Origin: Todiramphus chloris collaris
Taxonomy: Eukaryota > Chordata > Aves > Coraciiformes > Alcedinidae
Direction: 5' to 3'
Length of the DNA: 64,000 bases
Assembly (NCBI GenBank): GCA_025345505.1
Contig: JANVCC010000020.1
Coordinates: 54,364,772-54,428,771 of the forward strand
The notes under the pieces are model-generated. The model was not told the origin of the DNA and ran no database searches. It saw only the letters and a list, made by a program, of their open reading frames with translations. Below are positions 12,501 through 23,398 of this stretch, piece by piece. The position numbers and the translations under genes were made by a program. Position 1 is the stretch's first letter. Each line of letters starts with the position of its first letter.

Positions 12501-13570
12501 ATAAAGAACCATAGTGAAAAATGGTGAGTATTATCAAATTTTTGACAAATTTCATTTTGCTGAAATTGGAATATTGAGGGAGGAGATGGTTGACTAACCT
12601 TGTTCTCTTAATTAGAATATCTTTAGCTAGTCCACAGACAATGATATCCTGATTTTCTCTAACCTGGCCTCTAATTATCAATAAGAATTTTTACCAAAAA
12701 TATAAAATAATCAAGCTTACAAAATTACTTTTTCATGTTCAGTTATATTTACCTCCATTGAGGCTATTTGCTGGGCTTAATCTAAAAGATGAGAAACATC
12801 ACACATAAATGACAAACATATGGCAGGTTCCCTCTTTAAATAATTCTGTTCTCTCATATGCCCACAAGCAAAAGACCCTTTGGACATCCTCAGCATTCCC
12901 CAACACAACCTAATTCAAGCCAAATAGCAACTCTTTCTGGTCTCAAACTAACTCCTACTCTCATCTCACAAAAAAAAACAAATTAAAAGGCAGTCTGTAG
13001 ACTTCTCTCAGGCAGAACCAGGAGTGCAACACAGAAATCTGCTGGCTCCAACAAAACCAGCATGAGTCAGGTGAAAGCTCCTAAGGGATGATCAAACTTG
13101 TAGGTTAGACTGATGGCCACTCCATTGCTTTAGGCCATAGTCACCAAGACACTGTCACTACAGGTGACAGTTTCATTTGCACATTCAACATTATTCTGAA
13201 CATGCTCTCTTGAAGCTGGCAGGGGCTTCACAATTGAAATACATTTGAAAACACACATGTGCAATTTTGATGCTTCAAAGATGAATTTTGAAATTTAAAT
13301 GGATATGCTGATGGACTCCAATCAAAACCAACATTTGTTCATGGCAAAAAGCAATCCACTGCTGAACTGGGGGTTTGCCTCTAACCTTGTACACAGTGTT
13401 GATGAGGGAAGGGAGCAAGATGAATATTAAAAACTTCTGCCTCACAAATAATATCATGTACAGATTTAATCATAATAAAAAATGATCTGCAAGTAATTGT
13501 AGTCATTACTACATCTGCTGAGAGCTGTGGGTAATCATTATGTATGAATGAATTAAATCAAATTCAGTAT
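9519..13570. other. Unique DNA, no gene seen
   Basis: About 4 kb without a recognisable gene or transposon. The only structure is a short tandem repeat at 10187-10233. Open frames at 12237-12681 lie on both strands over the same bases and match nothing I recognise. Confidence 0.55.
10187..10233 (+). repeat. Two partial tandem copies of a 29-bp unit
   Basis: The 18-mer ctgaatatagcatctaaa occurs at 10187-10204 and again at 10216-10233. This is consistent with one slippage duplication of a 29-base unit. Confidence 0.8.
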
Positions 13571-13645
13571 CATAGGCCTGATCCTAGAATTTCTTGAGTA
13601 AACTTGTCTCATATTAATAATCTCCTTGAGTGCAGGGAGTCTCAC
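13571..13645. mobile_element. Relic of an old amniote MITE-like repeat
   Basis: The text ataggcctgatcct, then ttgagtaaacttgtctcat, then cttgagtgcagggagt resembles the reptile and bird repeat with 'ggcctgatcctgcaaa ... gtgagtag ... attgacttcaat'. The copy is diverged and has no clear ends. Identification is from memory and tentative. Confidence 0.35.
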
Positions 13646-16600
13646 TCATTTCACAGGTATGTTTCTTGCATGACAACTCTTTCGACCCTTCCACACTTTA
13701 ACTTTAAATGCTAATTAAAACAGAACTCTAAAAACTTAAGCAGTGAAACATAGATTTCTAAAGGTGGGAAATTAATTTGCTTCAGGCTGCTCTTCTGTCT
13801 GTAAAGATACCAAAGTAGCAGACAGAAAGGTGTCTTGGTGTTGAACTTCAGTAACAGAAAAGACAAAGCCTTCCAGGATAAAAAGTGGAGCTCAAATTCC
13901 TTCCTTTTGTCATTAAATCCCAGGCATTAGTGTGGCACTGGAGAAACAGGTGTAATTTATAGCACAGAATGGGGAAATCAAACCCTGACTTGTGTAGATA
14001 TGAAAAAAACTGTTTACCAAAACTGCTGAAGGGCAGAGTTGGAGCCAAACTCAAACTAGATCAATAGCCAGATGAATTGTTATTAAATTAAAAAAAATAA
14101 ATTACTGGTGAAATTTCTTCTGTCATCTGTGCCAAACACTAGAGACTGCATTTTAACCTATCATCATGAAAACCTATCCAAAAGTCAAAGCTTTTACTCC
14201 AGTAGTCTTTTGCTGGCCTTTGTGTATATTTGAAATAAGAAGTAAGAACTGAGGTCCCAGATGTACCCTCTGTGTGAAGGGCAAGTTTTACTCTTCACAC
14301 AGGCAAGGGTCCAAGGAAGGCATCACACTCTTCCAAAGGTGAAGAAGAGAAATGGAAGTAGGTCTGAATTCTTCCTCGCGAGCCCTTGATGAGTTCACAA
14401 GAACATATGCTACAACCTGAGTTTAGCTGAGTTTTTCCATGGTGGATATTTCACCAAAAAGAGATCTTGAAGGCAGCTGGAGCAAGGATAAATAGTAGTA
14501 GTTTGTCTCTGCGCAGCTGGACTGTCAGAGAGCAAAGCTGGAGCCCTGGACTTGTGGCAAAGGCACAGTACAAGTGTGGTTGGGGACACACTCAAGCAGT
14601 GGGAGGGCTGCTGATTCCACACTGATAAGGGAATCTGGATTTACCTCTCCTGTCTTCTTTCACAGGGAGTATACCACAACAAAGGTACTTGCACTTCGCT
14701 TTTTAAGTAGTTCTGTATTTTGCTCTCCTGTCCAAGGTCAGCAATATGTCTGGATGGGTTGTTCACAGAACTTACACTGACCGTGGCGGAAATAAATAAA
14801 AGAGGCAAAATACATGTGGGTGCATTCGTCACATGTGTGCAGATAATATATATATATATATTCACTCCCACACATATGAATCTACCCATCACCCACATCT
14901 ACACACATATACTCTTGCTACTAACATAGGTAACTGAGTGCAGTAACACAAACGATCATATTTTTTTCTCCTGAAACAGAAATAAGTTGCCAAGTTTAAT
15001 CAAAAGATGAGGATCATTTTTCCAAAGAGTGACAGCAAGGACAACAAAAAATCCGCTGAGAATTGTGACAACAATGTAAGAAAGCAATCATTAGAGAAAT
15101 CCAGATAAATGAGGAACTGACATTTTTAAATGCTTTCAAAACAGTAGAAATAAATGTAAATTTGAACAGAATTCAATGCACAATTGAATTAGAAGGGAAA
15201 AAAATCAACCAGATTGTTAAACTTCTACTATAGAACTTATAAGTAGTTTATCTAGATAAAGCTATAAAATTAATAAACTAGCAGCAAAAGGGATTGAACC
15301 TCTGCCATCATTAAGAAATCCAAATCATGGATAAGAGTATTATGAATGCTGCATAAAGAGCTCTGCAAAATATCCTCCAGTGAACAGGAACTAATGATAG
15401 ATGAATGTGCACATGTAATTGAATACACAGAAAAGAAAAGCAACATCCCAAGAAGGGAAACAGAAAAGCTATCAGGAGTACTTGCTCATGCTAACATCCA
15501 CACGACTGAGACACGTACAAGGAGAAAAGGCAAATTACTGAAAATGCAGCCTTCTATGTAAAATAAAATACATGTTTGGGTCTAAAGCATATTCTTCATT
15601 GGATTATCAAGGGAGCATGTGTCACATCCACAGTCATGAGGAATGCTGGCAGGAACATTCAGCCACATAAAGCTCACCTGATTTGGGGTTTTATTACCAA
15701 CATTGGGCCCCATGTTGTTCTCATCTTAACTGATGGCAAATGTCCCTTTGACTTCACAGAAAACATGAGCTTACTTGGCAAAAGGTTAAAAAATAAAGTG
15801 TAGCAAAACCCTTGAGGTGCACCTCAGTTCAGAGCGAAGACACTCCAAAGAACTGATCCCTTTTGCATCTCACACCATAGGAAATAGGATTTCCTAGCTG
15901 TGTCTTGTGTTAAGTTGTTGGGCTCAGATAAATCAAAACTCAAGCAAAGCAAAGCCACATAAACTAAAAAATCAAGTGAAATTTCACACTCCCCCTGCAA
16001 ACAAAAGCAGCCCTACGCAAAGGTGCTTTCAGCAGGCAAAGCCAGTGCACCTTTTAAGATTAAGGAGAAAGTCAAGCATATTTGTAACAGATGAATTAGA
16101 AGTGCATCAAGGTACTGGATGAAAACATTTTTTGAACATAAGCCAAGTACACAGTAGGAATACATTAGAAGGCTAAATCATTTCTAACCACAACTTAAAG
16201 AAGACTTCATTGTAAAAAACATTGGGTTTTTTTTAAACTCTTCTCTTCTAAGCACACATCACAACTTTTGTTTCTGTTGGTTTTAGTCCCTATTTCAAAA
16301 GCACCATTTGCTGTAACAGCTCATTTTTTCATGCTAAATACTGAATCTAATTGCGGAAATATGTCATTCCCTCCTCTCCGCCACATGGCATGAGTTAATG
16401 ATGATGAATGAAAGTAATAAAACCCAAATCTTTTTCAAACTAAAGCTCCTGTTAAATTACTGGAAATTATATGCATGCGTCTACAATGAGGACACTGCAG
16501 AAGGTCAAAGATCTTGCTTCCTGCATTTGGCCAAACTATTCAACAGGCAGTGTGGCTGAACCTGCACAGACACATTTTTGCTGAGATCTGGGGGAACCAC

Positions 16601-17389
16601 CTAAGAAAAGCAGCCTAGTTTAAGGCTGGTGATTTCATTACAGTGTTTCTCCCCTTCCCCATGGAACACTAAATACCATTGATCAGACCCTAGGACCTGA
16701 TCCACATGTCCATGCAAGCTATTTTTTGGATGTTTGAGACTGAGGGTTGGAACAGTAATATATCATCTAATATGATAAACATTCTTAGTGAAGGTCCAAA
16801 TTTCCCTAATATAAAACCTTATTCTCTGGCATTGATATGAATCAGAAGGCATACAGGCAATTTAGAGCCTCCCACTTACTCTGAATCACACCTGATTACT
16901 CCAGTGGGTCCACTGAGAAGACAGGAAAAGCATTTAGAGATTAAGGTCCTACTCAATACAAACACAAGTGGCAAAATGTATTCCTCTCCTTTCTGAAAAC
17001 TCTGTTTCAAATTTTGCACACTGCAAACTGCATCAGCTTGGTGCTGTTTTCCCCATTCATTCATTTCCTCATTTTTGCTTAACTGGGTGATGGTGCAGAG
17101 GCCCCTTCTTTTATTTGGGCATTCGGACACTATATTCTCTCTTCTTTCCCCATAGCTCATCAAAAGCACTCTTCAGAGTATTTTTGTCTCCCTGCCTTGC
17201 ATCATCAGTTCATTAAGGTTTCATTGTTTTTGTCTTCCCACTATGCTGACTTCCCACTCACTATGCTTCCCTCTTACGGTCCATTTCACAGATGCACCAC
17301 AGAAGACATGGAAGGAAAATGTAAGGACAGGAATTCATACTAATTTTTCTTAATGTATTTCCTTCCCACAGATGAGTTGGAATGCTTTG
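13646..17389. other. Unique DNA, no gene seen
   Basis: A (TA)n microsatellite at 14846-14861 is the only clear feature. Open frames near 14410-14929 overlap each other on both strands. The 97-codon frame at 16876-17169 (minus) has no recognisable domain. Confidence 0.55.
14846..14861 (+). repeat. (TA)n microsatellite
   Basis: About eight TA units in the text ataatatatatatatatatt. Confidence 0.9.
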
Positions 17390-17445
17390 AATCTTGGACT
17401 GGTGTAAATCAAGGTGTTACTTCACACAACTCAGCATGGGTTATT
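17390..17445. mobile_element. Relic of an old amniote MITE-like repeat
   Basis: The text ctggtgtaaatcaaggtg followed by ttacttcacac resembles the reptile and bird repeat containing 'ccggtgtaaatcaggagtaactccact'. Only one arm is readable. Identification is from memory and tentative. Confidence 0.35.
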
Positions 17446-19039
17446 TTTGCAAAGAAAAAAGAGTATTTGTAGTAGCAGGCTTACCAGCAGCAAAACAAAA
17501 CTTACCATCCTTGCAAGTTTTATTTCCCTCTCTTCCCATGAAAAACAGTTTGTGAAGCAGAATTGAAATGCATAGAATTAGAAACATCAGTTTTCAGAAA
17601 CTAAAAACCTAAATTCTGCTACTCATGTTCACGGTAAGGATAACTTTCTTTCTAAGTAGTACTGATTTCATCTTGTTGGAGCCATCAAGAAATAATGTGT
17701 AATTCAACTCTCCATTCCACTCATTGCTTCACCATGCAGCACAGAATACAGAAGTGCAACACAGCTCTAAGAGCAAAGCATAGCAGGAAGGTTCCCCATG
17801 TGAGAAGTCAGTGAAGGGGTGTCTGCAGTTAATCACTGTGAATACTCACTTAGAACAAAAGAAAATGAACTAAGGTCCAGCAAAGAAGCAGAATTGGTTT
17901 TAATCTGTATGTTGACACCAGTGAGGGATAGCACAAGGGTCAACAAACAAATAGATCTAATTTTTTTACCTTTGTTTTTGCATTGCCAAAATACCTTATC
18001 TGATGTCACACTGTAGGATGCACACATACATCCCAGCAAGTTTCGCTGTATAGGCAAGAACACAGATTTTAGCAGCAAGTAAACAACATAAGGGTACAAC
18101 TGAAACTGAAAACTTCCATCTGTTTCAGACCTGGACAGCTCACACTTGTCTTTCAGATACTGCCTTTGGGACAATTCTACAGAGCTCCCATGATACCACT
18201 ACACTATTGGTGATTACTAAACTAACTTCTCACTGTGAGTAAGGAGCTTAATTTTGATCCTAAGCACACACAAAATCTCACAGAGCCACTCAGGACAGTC
18301 ATTCACCAACTATGTTTGAATGCAATGGACCCCCAGAAGTTTCAACAAGCTCCATTATCTTTGAAAAAGAAAATCTCTGAGGGATGAAACTATATAACAC
18401 CTCTGCAAGAACAATCCTGATCTTAATTGTTTAAGACTAGTTTTTTTTTGGTTCAGCAGTTCTGCATGGAGTTTACAAACATCATACAGAATACATTGTG
18501 GTTTTCTGGCATCCTATGCCCACAAACAGAGCCATGTGTTGGAGTGGGATTAAACCCATTTGCAAGGCTGCACATCTGTTTTAAAAGCAGACAACTCTAA
18601 GCTCTAGTATTTTGTGGGTTGAGAGGAATATCCTTGTCCTAAAACTAGGGGCACCTCTTCTGAACAGAGGCCTTCTAGGGCATAAATGACACCAAATTAA
18701 AGGATTAGGTTTCATAATCAAAGCTGGGCTATGTGTGCTTTAACATATTAGATGACATTTGTAAGAACATGTCCTCATTTACTGAGCTTCTGGGAACATT
18801 TCCACAATTAAAAAACAAAACAAAACAAATTGAATATAATTGTCAACATACTGACAACAATTGACAGTTTTCAAAACAACTCACAATGCCATCTTCAGGC
18901 CTTCAAAATCTCCCCCACAGTGACACTCCATTACCATCCTACCTGGATGTTCATGTTAACTTTTGGAGGTCTCCTCCATTCCCATGCCCCCATCTATTGA
19001 AATGATGTCCTAAGGAGGAGTCAATACACAAACCCCATG
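17446..19039. other. Unique DNA upstream of the CR1, no gene seen
   Basis: Overlapping open frames at 17819-18016 (plus) and 17833-18174 (minus, 113 codons) are mutual shadows without recognisable domains. No other element is supported. Confidence 0.55.
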
Positions 19040-22000
19040 CCACATTTGGTGTGATGGTGTGATAGTGAGGACTCTTGCTCTGACATCTCAGTGGAGACAA
19101 AGGATAGGAATGCAATGAGAAATTAAGATGTAGGGCCAGTTGTTGATGTTTTAGAAGTCAGGGAAGTATCTGAGAAGCGTCTGTTAGAAAATGGGACCCA
19201 CACTCACAAAAAGGTGCTGGGATCATTATCTCATCTGAAGTGCATCTATACCAATGCATGGAGTATGAGCAACAAACAGGATGAGCTTGAAGCCATGATG
19301 AAACAGGAATACTATGACATAGTGGCCATCACAGAAACATGGTGGGATGGCTCACACAACTAGAGTGCCACAGTTGATGACTACAAGCTCTTTAGAAGGG
19401 ATAGACAGGAAAGGAGAAGTGGTGGGGTGGCCCTGTATGTTAGGGATTGTTATGAATGTTCAGAACTTAAGTATAGTGACAACAAGGTTGAATGTGTTTG
19501 GATCAGGTTAAAGGGCAAGACCAATATACCTGATATCGCTGTGGGTGTCTGCTATAGACCTCCCAACCAGAGCAAAGAGGTAGACGAAATATTCTATAAG
19601 CACTTACGAGAAATCTCAAGGTCACATGCTGTTGTTCTTATGGGGGACTTCAACTTTTCAGGTATCTGCTGGAAATGCAACATAGCAGAGAAGGAACAAT
19701 CCAGGAGGTTCCTAGAATGTGTAGGGGACAACTTCCTCACACAGTTGGCAAGTGAACTGACCAGGGAAGGTGCCCTGCTGGACCTCTTGTTTGCAAGCAG
19801 AGAAGGACTGGTGGAGGACGTGGTAGTTGGAGGACATCTAGGGAATAGTGACCATGAAATTATTAAGTTCTCCCTTCTTAGAGACGTTAGGAGGGGGGGT
19901 CAGCAATACTGACACTCTGGACTTTCGAAGGGCAAACTTTGACTTGTTTCAGAGGTTACCTGATAGAGTCCCTTGGGAATCAGTTTTGAGGGATATAGGA
20001 GTCCAGGAAGGCTGGACATTTTTTAGGAAGGAGGTCTTGAAGGTGCAGGAGTGGGCCATCCCCACATGCTGCAAGTCAAGTTAGAAGCAAAGAAGACAGG
20101 CCTGGCTGAATAGGGAGCTATGGATTAAAATCAGGGAAAAAAGGAGGGTTTATGGCCTCTGGAAGATGGGGCAGATGACTCACAATGAATATAAGAATGT
20201 TGTCAGGTCATGCAGAGAAATAATTCCAAGGTTGAAAGCAGAAATAGAAGTTAATCTGGCTTCAGAGGTGGAGAGCAATAAGAAAAAATGTTATAAATAC
20301 ATTAATAATAAAAGAAAAGCCAGGGAGGGCCTCCATCCCCTACTAGATTCTGAAGGAAATATGTTAATAAAAGACATGGAGAAGGCTGAGGTGCTTAATG
20401 CCTTCTTTGCCTCAGTCTTTAGTAATGGAAACCCTTGCATGAGGGAAAGTCACTCCCCGAAGCCAAGAGACAGGGGCCAGGAACACAGTGCTGCCCCTAC
20501 AATTCAGGGAGAGATGGTCCATGACATGCTCCTCAATATCAATGTAAATAAATCTATGGGGCCAGGTGGGTTACACCCTAGAGTGCTGAGAGAACTGGCA
20601 GGGGTGCTCACCAGGCCACTGTCCATTATTTATCAGCAGTCCTGTCTGACTGAGGAGGTACCAGCAGATTGGAAGTCAGCCAACATAACACCCATATATA
20701 AGAAGGGATAGAAGGATGATCTGGGAAACTACAGGCCTGTCAGTTTGACTTCGGTACCAGGAAAGCTGATGGAACAGATAACCCTGGGTTCTATTTTGCA
20801 GCACATGAACAACAACCAGGTGATCAGGCCCAGTCAGCATGGGTTTGTGAAGGGCAGGTCCTGTTTAACAAACCTGATCTCCTTCTGTGACAGGGTGACC
20901 CACTTGTTGGCTGAAGGCAAGGCTGTGGATGTTGTCTGTCTTGAATTTAGCAAGGCATTTGACACCGTTTCCCACAGTGTTCTATTAGAGAAATTGACTG
21001 CTCTTGGATTGGATGGGCATACACTTTCCTGGGTGAAAAACTGGTTAGATGGACAAGTCTAAATAGTTGTGGTCAATGGAGTTAAATACAGTTGGTGTCC
21101 CCCAGGGCTCAGTACTGGGGCCACTCCTGTTTTAACATCTTCATCAATGATTTGGATAAGGGGATAGAGTGCACCCTTGGTGAATTTGCAGATGACACCA
21201 AAATAAGTGGAAGTGTTGATCTGCTTGAGGGTAGGGAAGCTCTACAGAGGAATCTAGATAGACTGGATTGCTGAGACAAGGCCAATTTTATGAGCTTCAA
21301 TAAGGACAAATACAGGGTCATGCATTTGGGCCACAACAACCCCCAGCAGTGCTACAGGCTTGGGGAAGAGTGGCTGGAGAGCTGCCAGGTGGAGAAGGAC
21401 CTGGGGGTGTTGATTGACAGCCAGCTGAACATGAGCCAGCAGTGTGCCCAGGTGGCCAAGAAGGCCAATGGCATCCTGGCCTGGATCAGGAATAGTATGG
21501 CCAGCAAGAGCAGGGAGGTGATCACTCCTCTGTACTCAGCTTTCGTGAGGCTGCACCTCAAATACTGTGTCCAGTTTTGGGCCCCTCTCTACAAGAAGGA
21601 CATTGAGGTGCTGGAGAGGGTACAGAGGCAGGCTACAAAGCTAGTAAAGGGTTTGGAGCATGTGTCTTATGAGGCAAGGCTGAAGGATCTGGGGCTGTTT
21701 ATCCTTGAGAAAAGAAGGCTGAGGGGAGACCTTACTGCCCTTCCTGAAGGTAAGTTGTAGTGAAGCAGGAGTTGGTCTGTTCTCCCTGGTAACAAGTGAT
21801 AGAACAAGAGGAAATGGCCTGAAGTTGAACCAGGCTAGGTTCAGGATGGATATTAGGAAGCATTTCTTTACAGAAAGGATTGTCAGGCATTGGAATGGCT
21901 TGCCCAGGGGGGTGGTGGAGTCACCATCCCTGAAATGTTTAAGAGCTGGTTAGATGTTGTTCTTAGGGACATGGTTTAGTGGTTTTTGATAGGGCTAGGA

Positions 22001-22067
22001 GTAAGATTGGACTTGACGATCTTGAAGGTGTCTTCCAGCTGCAACTGTTCTATGACTCTGTGATTTA
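19040..22067 (+). mobile_element. CR1 LINE, about 3 kb, 5'-truncated
   Basis: A long sense-strand CR1 retrotransposon covers most of ORF2 and the complete 3' UTR. The right end is the typical CR1 terminus (ttggacttgacgatcttgaagg, then ctatgactctgtgattt at 22050-22067), made of octamer-like units with no poly(A). The left boundary is approximate: similarity to the ORF2 start is clear from about 19220 and probable from about 19040. ORF1 is absent, so the insertion is 5'-truncated. No target-site duplication was found, as expected for CR1. It is the least decayed of the three CR1 copies here, so probably the youngest. Confidence 0.95.
19200..21979 (+). pseudogene. CR1 ORF2 pseudogene (endonuclease and reverse transcriptase)
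   Basis: ORF2 of CR1 encodes an AP-type endonuclease followed by a reverse transcriptase, the enzymes for target-primed retrotransposition. Visible endonuclease motifs are ITETWWDGS (about 19327-19353), YRPPNQ (about 19555), GDFNFSG (about 19642) and GNSDHEII (about 19840-19864). RT motifs are TPIYKKG (about 20690), SQHGFVKGRSCLTNLI (about 20834), the motif A region [23 protein letters not shown] (about 21100) and the catalytic FADD (21185-21196). It is dead: in-frame stops lie at 19361, 20082, 20709, 21060 and 21272. A G7 run at 19893-19899 carries a frameshift. A small deletion near 21080-21096 and an extra T near 21130-21133 change frame around motif B. Further indels lie near 21735-21750 and 21940. 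The final codons (RDMV and stop) end at 21979. Confidence 0.93.
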
Positions 22068-23167
22068 AGAGTCACACTGAGGCAGTAAAAGGACAGTATT
22101 ACAGTTCTTCAACCCACTTCAGCCACACAGTATGGGTTATTAGCATTGTCATGGCAAGAGGAGATGCAACAATTCACATTAAGGTAAAACAGATTTATGC
22201 AGAAATCGTATCTGTGTCCACTGCTGTCAAAAAAGAATCTACCATAAGCTTTCCTGATGAAGCTGTTACTTGCCATGAAAAAATGCAGAGGATCATCTCT
22301 AAGGGCAGAATATAACACCAAAACATTCTGCAACTTCATCTTATTCATACAGATACTGGAGACAGTTCCTGAGAATGAGGAACCTCAAATCATGAAACCA
22401 TCTCCCCTAGCCCCTCTGAAAAATGAAGATGAGAAGCTGCCACATAAACATGATTCAGCTTTGGCAATTTCTACAGGAACATCTGTGAACTAGGACCTTC
22501 TGGATGTACTGTCTCAAATCTGCCAGCTTGCCCCTCTCTGCTTATACAAGACTGCCAGCTGCAGTCACCACATTGTCTTGATATTAGCTGGGCACAGGCA
22601 CAGACTAAAGAAGGTCTAGTAGGAAATTCTTCCTAGATTTGAGATCTGCTGCTCTGTGATCTTCCTGGTGGAGAAAGCAGGGAGAGAAAGTCAAAGAAGG
22701 GGCTAAGAAGAACATGCATTTTTTACAGAGCAGATCTAGCTGCTGAGAATGATGCAGTAACTCTCCAAGCATGAATGAGATGTGTCAAGAAAAGGGAAGA
22801 GAGCATCTTCTCTGTCCTATAGAGCATTCAGATGTGGTTCCATGACTTTTTTCACCTCTCTCTTCTCATTTGATGTTTCTCGCTTTATTTTTGTTTTTAG
22901 CTCAGCATCTACCACTTCTCAACTAAGCACCCTCCCATCTCTCTTTCCAGTTACAGAAACCACCAGCAGTCTTCATAATGGAGGGAGGAAAGGAGCAGCA
23001 ACTTTTCACAAGAAAAGCAGGATGATTATCTCTTCTCTAGCATTACTCAGCACCTCTAGGCTTCCTCCATACAGATGTATATTCTCCTCAGTCTCCATCC
23101 TGTCCTTCTTTGTTCCCTTCCTTTCACAAACTTCCTCTATGGCTTCTGCTTCTCCTACTGACACCTC
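22068..23167. other. Unique DNA between the CR1 and a solo LTR, no gene seen
   Basis: The open frame at 22782-23180 (132 codons, Ser/Thr/Phe-rich) runs into the solo LTR and has no recognisable domain. It is probably a by-product of pyrimidine-rich sequence. Nothing else is supported. Confidence 0.55.
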
Positions 23168-23398
23168 TGTGGTAGTATAAGGATGTGGCGATGCGGAAGA
23201 TCATGTGCTGTAACGGAAACATAGAAACCAGGTAAGATACCACCCACGAAGGGCTGGGTCTGTTACTGGTATATAAGTGCCTGTAGCCTTTAATAAAATG
23301 CCATTTTGCCTTCCTCTCTATGAGAATCTGAGTCTGACAATGGACCTCGGTGTCTCCCGGCATTTCGGCACTGAGGATAGGACACGTTAATCACAACA
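23168..23398 (+). mobile_element. Solo LTR, alpharetrovirus-like (class II / ERVK group)
   Basis: A 231-bp LTR begins TGTGGTAG and ends CACAACA. It is flanked by cacctc (23162-23167) and caccta (23399-23404), a 6-bp target duplication with one mismatch, the length used by class II avian retroviruses. Inside, tatataag (23270-23277) is a TATA-like box and aataaa (23292-23297) a polyadenylation signal. The text tataagtgcctgtagc, then aatgccattttgcc, resembles the U3/R region of avian leukosis-type LTRs, where the poly(A) signal also sits just before R. No internal retroviral sequence, primer-binding site or second LTR is present, so it is the product of LTR-LTR recombination. Confidence 0.85.
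23270..23297 (+). promoter_or_regulatory. LTR TATA-like box and polyadenylation signal
   Basis: tatataag at 23270-23277 and aataaa at 23292-23297 lie inside the solo LTR and are spaced as in alpharetroviral U3/R. They could in principle still give weak promoter or polyadenylation activity; this is not shown by the sequence. Confidence 0.6.

Noticed and set aside
22782..23180. 132-codon open frame as a host gene
   Set aside because: It is low in complexity (Ser/Thr/Phe-rich), has no domain and runs into the solo LTR at 23168.
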